A stretch of DNA of 12,013 bases from Verrucomicrobiota bacterium (GTDB lineage: Bacteria; Verrucomicrobiota; Verrucomicrobiia; Chthoniobacterales; UBA10450). Made by a program: the position numbers and the translations under genes. The DNA lies in NCBI GenBank assembly GCA_003218815.1, contig QHON01000053.1:1-12013 (forward strand), in the 5' to 3' direction. Shown here in pieces: positions 6,717 through 12,013 of this stretch. The notes under the pieces are model-generated. The model was given only the letters and a program-made list of their open reading frames with translations. It ran no database searches and had not been told where the DNA came from. Numbering within the stretch: position 1 is the stretch's first letter; each line of letters opens with the position of its first letter.

Positions 6717-6874
6717 ATCGCCGAGGCTGCCGAAACCAGACCCATTTTGTAAAGCAAATTGTAGCCGCTTGCGTCGAGATCTCCCGCAGTCGGTAAGGGC
6801 GCGATTGTTCTCTAATGTCAGCGGAAGATTGGCTTTTTGTTGTTTTTTACGATTCACCGCGAAATGATGGACAC

Positions 6875-7084
6875 ATGTCTGATCATATTTACAAAAAAAT
6901 CGAGCTCGTTGGTTCCTCGCCAAACGGATTTGAGGAGGCGGTAAAAAATGCGCTGGCACGGGCCGAAAAAACAGTTCGCAACATGCGCTGGTTTGAGGTG
7001 GCCGAAACCCGAGGATATATCGACGACGGCAAGGTCGGTCATTGGCAGGTGACGCTGAAGATCGGTTTCACACTTGAGCCTTGA
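6875..7084 (+). CDS. Dodecin (flavin-binding protein)
   Basis: Dodecins are roughly 70-residue proteins that assemble into hollow dodecamers and bind flavins (FMN or riboflavin-type) as a buffer or store. The 69 residues from ATG 6875 show the family pattern: IYKKIELVGSSPNGFEEAV, then W39 in MRWFEVAETRG, and Q58 in GHWQVTLKIGF. W39 and Q58 have the same 19-residue spacing as the flavin-stacking Trp and the Gln of characterised dodecins. The frame is open upstream to an ATG at 6815, but those extra 20 residues do not resemble dodecin, so 6875 is the likely start. It diverges from the exported-protein gene and is followed by a convergent hairpin. No clear promoter could be assigned in the T-rich leader. 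Confidence 0.93.
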   Translation: MSDHIYKKIELVGSSPNGFEEAVKNALARAEKTVRNMRWFEVAETRGYIDDGKVGHWQVTLKIGFTLEP

Positions 7085-7109
7085 GATGAATCGCAGCTTC
7101 TCTCGCTAA

Positions 7110-7129
7110 AGGATTAACGGCTTAATCCT
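7110..7129. terminator. Convergent hairpin after dodecin
   Basis: AGGATTAA (7110-7117) and TTAATCCT (7122-7129) form a perfect 8-bp stem with a CGGC tetraloop, placed between two convergent genes (dodecin ends at 7084, the minus-strand membrane protein ends at 7166). There is no plus-strand T-run. On the minus strand the stem runs on as TTTAG, a weak tract. A shared terminator role is inferred from position and stem quality. Confidence 0.5.
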
Positions 7130-7165
7130 ACTCGCAAACGCCGACCGGAGAGTGATCGATCCGAC

Positions 7166-7444
7166 CTAATCTTCCTGAGCGGCCTGATACAACTTCGTGG
7201 CGCCGTAAATTAAGACGGCTGGTCTCACCGCGACCACGAGCAGTCGAAATAGACCGCCAAGAATTCGACCGATCGGCAGCCGATTCAAGATATATCCGGC
7301 TATAAACGCATATAAGAGTGACTGCGCCGGTTTCTCGCGGACGTAATCCTCAGTTTGACTGAGAACCGTTTCGAACTGCTCTTTCGCCCACGGTAATGCG
7401 CGTTCCGGGAACTCTTCGAGTCTTTCTGCTGATGATTGGTCCAT
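7166..7444 (-). CDS. Small membrane protein, possibly DUF883/ElaB-like
   Basis: The 92-residue product has an acidic, helical N-terminal part (1-38, with E/Q-rich MDQSSAERLEEF and the segment TEDYVREKPAQS). Two hydrophobic stretches follow, about 42-54 and 61-82, the second with GGLFRLLVVAVRPAVLIYG. The layout, a soluble helix then YVREKP before a membrane segment, recalls ElaB/YqjD-like ribosome- or membrane-associated proteins, but that match is only by outline. It starts at ATG 7444 with AAGGG close upstream. It lies 49 bases after the methyltransferase gene on the same strand and is probably in the same transcript, ending near the hairpin at 7110-7129. Confidence 0.65.
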   Translation of the reverse strand: MDQSSAERLEEFPERALPWAKEQFETVLSQTEDYVREKPAQSLLYAFIAGYILNRLPIGRILGGLFRLLVVAVRPAVLIYGATKLYQAAQED

Positions 7445-7493
7445 ATCCCTTAATGATTCGCATTCAGCTCGTTCCTTGCGCGCATCGACTCGC

Positions 7494-8411
7494 TCAACGC
7501 AATAGGAGCCAAATCGAGCTAGCGCCTGCGCCGGGGGGGAAATCGGGCAGAGAAGGCTGTCGATGAAACGTTGCGGCGCGGCGCGTTGCTCTGAGGCAAT
7601 AACGAGCCATTACTTCCAGTGCGGGTTCGCGTAGAACCGAGCAATTTGTCGAAAGGAGAATGCGGCTATCTCGCTCTGCCAGTTCGAGCGCGTTAACCAG
7701 CAATTTCTCAAAATCGTTTTCAACGTGGAACGTCTTTCCGCCGGGCGCGCGTGAGAACGTAGGAGGATCGAGAATGATCATATCAAATTTCTCGCCCTTG
7801 CGTGCTAGCCGCGGCAGTACCGCCAGCAGGTCGTCTGCGATAAAGCGATGATCGATCGTCGCCAGACTATTGAGTTCAAAATTCTCTCGTCCCCGCTCGA
7901 GCGATTTTTTGGAAAGGTCAACATTGACCGTAGTTGCTCCGACGCGCGCGGCGCTAACCGAGAACGAGCAGGTATAGGCAAAACAATTCAAAAGGCGCTT
8001 CGGAGCGACATGACGCACGTAGCGCCGATTTTCTCTTTGATCGACAAAAAACCCCACGGAGTAGCCGCCCCCGAAGTCGATTCCAAATCTCAGATGACGC
8101 TCCATCGCGATCGCTTGTAAATTCTCACTCACATCACCAAAAATGAGATGCGGAGCTTCGCGCTCTTCGTTCTTGCGGGGCACGAATCGGGCGAAAATAC
8201 GTCCAAACTCAAAGCGCACAGCGGTCGCCCACACGTGTAGTTCCTGGACCAGATGCTCGCGAGCCAGAACTCGTCTGAACGAGATGAGGAGGTCAGGGCC
8301 GAAGCGTTCCACCCAGCCGTCTTCAATCGTGCAGAGCCGATGCGCATCGGTCCCCTCCGCTTCGAAATCGCGAAGCAAGCTCGCATCAATCCATTCAGAT
8401 CTTGTATTCAT
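7494..8411 (-). CDS. Class I SAM-dependent methyltransferase, RlmI-like (rRNA cytosine-C5 type)
   Basis: The 305-residue product resembles the catalytic half of RlmI, which methylates C1962 of 23S rRNA at C5 using S-adenosylmethionine. Motif I is LNCFAYTCSFSVSAARVGA (141-159), corresponding to the family's LNxFxYTGxF. The ribose-binding acidic residue is in VNVDLS (D165), and motif IV is FDMIILDPPTFS (209-220). LSTNCS (253-258) holds C257, a candidate for the family's reactive cysteine. RlmI proper has about 395 residues with an N-terminal PUA domain; this protein is shorter and its first 90 residues are not clearly PUA. The glycine after YT is Cys148 here. The ATG at 8411 is preferred over an in-frame TTG at 8420. 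The true target could be another rRNA or tRNA position. It is divergent from thrB. Confidence 0.82.
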   Translation of the reverse strand: MNTRSEWIDASLLRDFEAEGTDAHRLCTIEDGWVERFGPDLLISFRRVLAREHLVQELHVWATAVRFEFGRIFARFVPRKNEEREAPHLIFGDVSENLQAIAMERHLRFGIDFGGGYSVGFFVDQRENRRYVRHVAPKRLLNCFAYTCSFSVSAARVGATTVNVDLSKKSLERGRENFELNSLATIDHRFIADDLLAVLPRLARKGEKFDMIILDPPTFSRAPGGKTFHVENDFEKLLVNALELAERDSRILLSTNCSVLREPALEVMARYCLRATRRAATFHRQPSLPDFPPGAGASSIWLLLR

Positions 8412-8468
8412 CGGCCGCAATGACTTTTAACGGCATACTTGCGAATCCTTCTGTGCGCAATGGATCGG

Positions 8469-8496
8469 TTGCCGCCCGTTTCTGGCGCGCTACACT
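8469..8496 (+). promoter_or_regulatory. Candidate sigma-70 promoter for thrB-lpxK-ligD(Pol)
   Basis: TTGCCG (8469-8474) and TACACT (8491-8496) are spaced by 16 bases and each match four of six consensus positions. Transcription from here would give a 5' leader of about 40 bases before thrB and would include the inverted repeat at 8515-8533. It lies in the 131-base divergent gap with the methyltransferase gene. Confidence 0.35.
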
Positions 8497-8514
8497 CCCG
8501 CATCGTAGAGCCTC

Positions 8515-8533
8515 GTCGAGGGCACAACTCGAC
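8515..8533. promoter_or_regulatory. Inverted repeat GTCGAG-N7-CTCGAC in the thrB leader
   Basis: Two perfect 6-bp arms, GTCGAG (8515-8520) and CTCGAC (8528-8533), flank GGCACAA. The repeat ends nine bases before the thrB ATG. It could be an operator in the divergent promoter region or a leader hairpin controlling thrB translation. No known regulator site is recognised. Confidence 0.35.
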
Positions 8534-8542
8534 TGTTAACCT

Positions 8543-9400
8543 ATGCAACAAGTTACGGTTCGCGTTCCGGCGAGTACTTCTAATCTCGGCCCCGGCTTTG
8601 ACTGTCTCGGTGTTGCGTTGCGTATTTACAACAACGTGGTCGTGACACGCGGTGCGAAATCCCGGCTGCCGCCCATCGCCCGCGCGGCAGCGGATTTGTT
8701 TTTTCAGCGAACCCGCGATACGCCGTTTTCATTTTCCATCTCGGTCAAAGGCGATGTTCCATCTTCACGTGGTTTGGGTGGCAGTGCCACGGTGCGTCTT
8801 GGCATTCTCCTTGCGATGAATTATTTGAGCGGTACTCGTCTCGAAAAATCATCGATCTTTCAATTATGCGGGCAGTTGGAAGGGCATCCCGATAACGCCG
8901 CACCGGCAGCCTTCGGCGGATTTACGATTGTGCGAGAGCAAAATGTTCAACGCTTTCACGTTTCACCGGCATTATTTTTCGTTCTTTTGATTCCCAATTT
9001 CGACGTTGAAACGTTAGCGGCACGAAAGCTTCTACCGTTGCAAGTTACGCGTGCGGCTGCGATAGAAAATTCGGCAAATGCATCCGCGATCACGGCCGCG
9101 TTCGCCTCGGGCAATTATCAGAATCTGCGTGGCGCCTTTCGCGATCAGTTGCATCAGCCGTATCGGGAAAAACTGATTCCTTTCCTGCCGCACGTCATCA
9201 CCGCGGCCGAAAAAGCTGGTGCGCTCGGCGCTTTCCTTAGCGGCAGCGGGTCGACCATCGCTGCCGTCACCTTGACGAAGCCGCGGCAGATTGCCGAAGC
9301 AATGCATCGCAAGATTGAGAAATACGACGCCCGAACCGTTATTGTCTGCGCCGATAACCGCGGCGCCCGTCTTGTCCAATCATCGATCAGCAGTCACTAA
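8543..9400 (+). CDS. thrB: Homoserine kinase
   Basis: ThrB phosphorylates homoserine to O-phosphohomoserine, the step before threonine synthase. The 285-residue protein belongs to the GHMP kinase superfamily and shows all three signatures: PASTSNLGPGFD (9-20), the ATP-binding PSSRGLGGSAT (73-83), and the C-terminal glycine-rich GAFLSGSGSTIAAV (229-242). EGHPDNAAPAAFGG (113-126) is the ThrB-typical segment that separates it from mevalonate and galactose kinases. The second motif has Gly80 where GLGSSA is more usual. Length is slightly below the common 300-320. ATG 8543 is well placed directly before the first strand, without a Shine-Dalgarno. It is followed by lpxK after only 14 bases, so the two are probably co-transcribed. 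No thrC or hom is in the window. Confidence 0.93.
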   Translation: MQQVTVRVPASTSNLGPGFDCLGVALRIYNNVVVTRGAKSRLPPIARAAADLFFQRTRDTPFSFSISVKGDVPSSRGLGGSATVRLGILLAMNYLSGTRLEKSSIFQLCGQLEGHPDNAAPAAFGGFTIVREQNVQRFHVSPALFFVLLIPNFDVETLAARKLLPLQVTRAAAIENSANASAITAAFASGNYQNLRGAFRDQLHQPYREKLIPFLPHVITAAEKAGALGAFLSGSGSTIAAVTLTKPRQIAEAMHRKIEKYDARTVIVCADNRGARLVQSSISSH

Positions 9401-9414
9401 TCACTATTTTCATC

Positions 9415-10605
9415 ATGGGTCGTCGGCTTGAGAACCTAGAACAGTTCGGGATCGACGTCGTCCTCGAGCGGCGACACGGCTTTCGCGCCGGTATTTTGCG
9501 CGGGATTCTCTATGCTCTTTCTTTTATTTACGAACGTCTCGTTCAACTCCGGCTTTATCTCTACCGCAAACGCGTTTTCCGCGAGCGCGCGCTCGGTTGT
9601 CTGGTTATCAGCATCGGGAACCTGACGGTCGGCGGCACGGGAAAGACCCCGATCGTCGAAAAATTCGCCCGGGCGCTCCAATCCGGTGGTCGCCGAGTCG
9701 CGATCTTGAGCCGCGGTTACAAAAGTGTTCCGCGCAAACGCAGTTGGCTCGATCGAATCAAAAAAAAAGATGTCGATCCGCCGCGTGTCGTCTCGGATGG
9801 AAAATCGTTACTGCTCGATTCGTTAACTGCCGGCGATGAACCGTACATGCTGGCGCATAATTTGAGAGACGTGATTGTCCTCGTAGACAAAGATCGCGTA
9901 AAAAGCGGTCGCTTCGCAATCGACAAATGGAACATCGATACATTGTTGCTCGATGATGGTTTGCAGTATCTGCATCTTAAACATCGGCTCGACATGGTGC
10001 TGGTGGATCGACAAGCGCCATTTGGCAACGAATTCCTGCTTCCCCGCGGCACCCTGCGTGAGTCGCCTCGCAATCTGCGGCGTGCCAGCTACATCTTCAT
10101 CACCAAAAGTACGGGCGAACCTAACAACGTGCTCATTCAACGCATCCGGCATTTCAATCGTACTGCTGAGATCATCGAGTGCGCGCACAAACCGCTCTAT
10201 CTTCAGAATGTTTATACCGGCGAACGACTGCCACTCGAGCGCCTGCGCGACGCATTCATCGGTTCGCTCTGTGGCATTGCCGTGCCGGATAGCTTTGAGG
10301 GCGGACTTAAAGCGCTGGGCGCGCATGTCGATCTTGCGAAACAATACATCGACCATCATTACTATACTGAAGCGGAGTTGCGGAGTTTTATCGGACGTTG
10401 CATCCGGCGCGATTTAGCCATGATCGTGACGACGGAGAAGGACGCGGTGCGCATGCCGCGCCTGCCGGAAGCCGACGTGAAAGTGCCAATCTATTTCTTG
10501 CGCGTCGAGATCGAGATTCTGAGCGGCCACGAAAGCTGGGAACATTGCGTCGGGCGCATTTGTAAACCGCAGCCAATGCTCTCACCGGAACGGTTCTTTG
10601 CGTAA
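9415..10605 (+). CDS. lpxK: Tetraacyldisaccharide 4'-kinase
   Basis: LpxK adds the 4'-phosphate to tetraacyldisaccharide-1-phosphate to give lipid IVA, at the inner face of the cytoplasmic membrane. The 396 residues have an amphipathic/hydrophobic N-terminal segment (about 24-50) for membrane association, then the P-loop IGNLTVGGTGKTP (67-79), SRGYK (99-103), AGDEP (139-143), LLDDGLQYLHLKHRLD (178-193) and the DHHYYT segment (313-318), in family order. The TEKDAVR stretch (340-346) is also typical. A basic insertion around 104-122 contains a nine-A run (9760-9768, K116-K118). It is slightly longer than the usual 320-370. It starts 14 bases after thrB. Its presence shows the organism makes lipid A, so it is diderm. 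Confidence 0.94.
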   Translation: MGRRLENLEQFGIDVVLERRHGFRAGILRGILYALSFIYERLVQLRLYLYRKRVFRERALGCLVISIGNLTVGGTGKTPIVEKFARALQSGGRRVAILSRGYKSVPRKRSWLDRIKKKDVDPPRVVSDGKSLLLDSLTAGDEPYMLAHNLRDVIVLVDKDRVKSGRFAIDKWNIDTLLLDDGLQYLHLKHRLDMVLVDRQAPFGNEFLLPRGTLRESPRNLRRASYIFITKSTGEPNNVLIQRIRHFNRTAEIIECAHKPLYLQNVYTGERLPLERLRDAFIGSLCGIAVPDSFEGGLKALGAHVDLAKQYIDHHYYTEAELRSFIGRCIRRDLAMIVTTEKDAVRMPRLPEADVKVPIYFLRVEIEILSGHESWEHCVGRICKPQPMLSPERFFA

Positions 10606-10609
10606 ATTT

Positions 10610-10644
10610 GTCATTCCGAGCGAAGTCGAGGAATCTCTCAGTAC
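10610..10644. repeat. CATTCCGAGCG-type dispersed repeat before the LigD polymerase gene
   Basis: The segment contains CATTCCGAGCGAAGTCGAGG followed by AATCTCT, with ATTCC (10613-10617) and GGAAT (10630-10634) as inverted arms. From general knowledge, close variants of this sequence recur between genes in several bacterial phyla. Here it occupies nearly the whole 39-base gap between lpxK and the next gene. Its GAGGAA (10628-10633) lies 11 bases before the ATG and could act as the ribosome binding site. Only one copy is in the window. Confidence 0.5.
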
Positions 10645-11559
10645 ATGTCCGATAAAGCCGAATTAGTCGTCGGAGATCGCAAGATTCAGGTTTCGAATCT
10701 TAGCAAGGTGCTTTACCCGAAAGTCGGATTCACCAAGGGGCAGGTGATTGACTATTATATCCGCATCGCGCCGGTGCTTTTGCCGCATCTGAAAGATCGG
10801 CCGCTCACCATGAAACGATATCCTGACGGCGTGGAGGGCGAATTCTTCTACGAAAAGAATTGCCCGACGCATCGACCGAAATGGGTGAAGACGGCCAAAG
10901 TCTGGAGCGAAAGCAACAACCGGATGATGAATTATTGTCTCGCCCAGGATTTGCCAACACTGGTCTGGGCGGCAAATCTCGCCGATCTCGAATTGCACAC
11001 CTCGCTCGCGCGCAAACGCGATGTCGCGCGCCCGACCATGATGGTGTTCGATCTCGATCCCGGTGCGCCGGCCGACATCGTCCAATGCTGCCAGGTCGGG
11101 CTATGGCTACGCGGTCTGCTGACGAGAATGAAATTGAAAAGCTTCGCTAAAACGAGCGGCTCAAAGGGTCTTCAAGTCTATGTGCCGCTGAACACGGCCG
11201 TGACGTTCGATCAAACCAAAGATTTGTCGCGCTCTCTGGCTCAGCATCTTGAAACAGATCATGCCGATCTTGTCACATCGAATATGTCGAAAGCCGCCCG
11301 CAAAGGAAAAGTATTCGTCGATTGGAGCCAGAACGACGAACACAAAACCACTATCTGCGTTTATTCACTTCGCGCCAGGGAAGAGCCGACCGTTTCCACA
11401 CCTGTCACTTGGGACGAAGTTGAGACCTGCTTGAAGAAGGAAAAGGCCGACCTCTTAAGATTCCCCTCCGACAAAACTCTCGCCCGCGTCGAAAAACTGG
11501 GTGACCTCTTCGCGGCTGTCGAGAAACTCAAACAAAAACTGCCGAAAGGGAAGCTGTAG
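10645..11559 (+). CDS. LigD-type polymerase/primase domain protein (stand-alone)
   Basis: This 304-residue protein matches the polymerase module of LigD, an archaeo-eukaryotic primase relative that adds ribo- or deoxynucleotides at breaks during Ku-dependent end joining. N-terminal NLSKVLYPKVGFTKGQVIDYY (18-38) and RPLTMKRYPDG (52-62) are hallmarks of the module. Motif I is VFDLDPG with metal-binding D136 and D138, motif II is TSGSKGLQVYVP (170-181), and motif III is FVDWSQN with D226. Motif II has Gln177 where many LigD polymerases have His. No ligase or phosphoesterase domain is present; these lie at 937-2652. The size fits a complete stand-alone module. It is 39 bases after lpxK, so probably in the thrB-lpxK transcript. 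GAGGAA 11 bases upstream may be the ribosome binding site. Confidence 0.92.
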   Translation: MSDKAELVVGDRKIQVSNLSKVLYPKVGFTKGQVIDYYIRIAPVLLPHLKDRPLTMKRYPDGVEGEFFYEKNCPTHRPKWVKTAKVWSESNNRMMNYCLAQDLPTLVWAANLADLELHTSLARKRDVARPTMMVFDLDPGAPADIVQCCQVGLWLRGLLTRMKLKSFAKTSGSKGLQVYVPLNTAVTFDQTKDLSRSLAQHLETDHADLVTSNMSKAARKGKVFVDWSQNDEHKTTICVYSLRAREEPTVSTPVTWDEVETCLKKEKADLLRFPSDKTLARVEKLGDLFAAVEKLKQKLPKGKL

Positions 11560-11571
11560 ACTCAGAGGAAT

Positions 11572-11685
11572 ATGTCGGCCCCGTTTGGTTGCTACCCTAT
11601 TGTGGACGTAAACACCCTTCGTGATTTTTCATCTGCAAGCGCGCAGAGACTATTCGGAGAATATCTTAGGATGATTGAGAAATAG
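11572..11685 (+). CDS. Possible 37-residue small ORF after the LigD polymerase gene
   Basis: An ATG at 11572 opens a 37-codon frame ending at TAG 11683-11685. AGAGGA lies just before it (11564-11569), which is rare in this window. The product begins MSAPFGCYPIVDVNTLRDFS and ends in a helix-like RLFGEYLRMIEK; it has no signal or membrane segment and I do not recognise it. It is in the same frame as the preceding polymerase gene, so reading through that gene's TAG would add it as an extension. It may be a real small protein, a gene remnant, or chance. It lies in the gap before the cupin gene. Confidence 0.25.
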   Translation: MSAPFGCYPIVDVNTLRDFSSASAQRLFGEYLRMIEK

Positions 11686-11702
11686 AAGCTGGGGCTGTGC
11701 AT

Positions 11703-12013
11703 ATGCGCAAAGTGAATCTGAAAGACGTTCCGGAACAGGAACGAAAATCGCCAGAAGGCAAGTTCCACAAGTTCGTGAAGAATGTGTCCGTTGCACTCGG
11801 TCGCGAACCGGAGTCGCTCGATTTGGCGAAACGGCATCCGTTTGATCTCGCACTGGTCCGAATTCCCAAAGACAAATCGTATTGCCCGTACCACGCGCAC
11901 TCCGCTGAGTCGGAGCTTTATCTCGTCGTCTCCGGTCGCGGGAGCGTTCGCGACAAGGATGGAACGACAATCGTAACCGGAGGCGATGCGTTTTTGTTTC
12001 AGCTCGGTGAAGC
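11703..12013 (+). CDS. Cupin-domain protein, N-terminal part
   Basis: The gene runs off the right edge with 103 full codons visible. The N-terminal part (1-45) is basic and helical, beginning MRKVNLKDVPEQERKSPEGK. The cupin core follows: motif 1 reads YHAHSAESELYLVVSGRG (63-80), giving metal ligands H64, H66 and E71 and the closing glycines G78 and G80, and then GGDAFLFQLGE (93-103) enters the next strands. Cupins of this single-domain type bind a metal and serve as small isomerases, dioxygenases or sugar-binding proteins; nothing here decides which. The ATG at 11703 follows a G-rich but weak upstream stretch. It is 143 bases after the polymerase gene, so it may have its own promoter, though none is clear. 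The motif 2 half lies outside the window. Confidence 0.85.
   Translation, partial: MRKVNLKDVPEQERKSPEGKFHKFVKNVSVALGREPESLDLAKRHPFDLALVRIPKDKSYCPYHAHSAESELYLVVSGRGSVRDKDGTTIVTGGDAFLFQLGE

Noticed and set aside
6758..6768. Partial copy of the GTAGCGGC element (attgtagccgc)
   Set aside because: It has one mismatch, no partner arm and no further similarity to the element at 865-926.
6815..6874. N-terminal extension of dodecin from ATG 6815
   Set aside because: The extra 20 residues do not fit the family, and ATG 6875 gives the normal length.
6717..6959. N-terminal extension of the exported protein to position 6959
   Set aside because: It would put 81 residues before the signal peptide and overlap the dodecin gene antisense; the GTG at 6716 gives a proper signal peptide.
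11592..11900. A 102-codon minus-strand frame over the start of the cupin gene
   Set aside because: The plus strand encodes a clear cupin motif here; the minus-strand product has no recognisable features.

Overview
The window looks like chromosomal housekeeping DNA from a Gram-negative, non-proteobacterial bacterium. The pointers are lpxK (lipid A synthesis), a short EF-Ts of about 200 residues, separate small purS and purQ genes, mid-range GC and few Shine-Dalgarno sites. My best guess is a soil-type Verrucomicrobiota (Chthoniobacterales-like). This rests on gene character and repeat style rather than on any database match, so treat it as low to moderate confidence. No rRNA, tRNA, CRISPR array, prophage or transposase is visible. 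The longest stretch without a gene is about 160 bases.

Layout. Positions 2-844 hold the 3' end of rpsB and then tsf, separated by a leader with a hairpin and degenerate 8-bp repeats. A 62-bp palindromic intergenic element (865-926) precedes a gene for the phosphoesterase and ligase parts of LigD (937-2652). Next comes a tight purS-purQ-bioD cluster (2701-4321) whose stop and start codons overlap and which uses TTG and GTG starts. A strong hairpin and an unassigned gene with an SRPBCC-like outline (4448-4924) follow, ended by a clear intrinsic terminator (4943-4975).

The minus strand from 6716 to 4990 carries a small exported protein gene and tyrS. A dodecin gene (6875-7084, plus strand) diverges from the exported-protein gene. 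It converges across a hairpin on a second minus-strand pair, an RlmI-like methyltransferase followed by a small membrane protein (8411-7166). Divergent from that pair is a plus-strand run thrB-lpxK-ligD polymerase domain (8543-11559). The window ends in a possible 37-codon ORF and the 5' part of a cupin gene.

How the genes connect. Most are unrelated housekeeping functions: translation (rpsB, tsf, tyrS, rRNA methylation), purine synthesis (PurS and PurQ of the FGAM synthase complex), biotin (BioD), threonine (ThrB) and lipid A (LpxK). The most notable feature is that end-joining enzyme LigD is encoded in two pieces about 8 kb apart on the same strand: phosphoesterase plus ligase at 937-2652 and polymerase at 10645-11559. 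No Ku gene is in the window. The phosphoesterase-ligase gene has a nine-A run in its inter-domain linker, where a one-base slip in either direction would give a phosphoesterase-only product. I see no convincing wholly new system; the split LigD and its slippery linker, plus three kinds of intergenic repeat, are the best leads.
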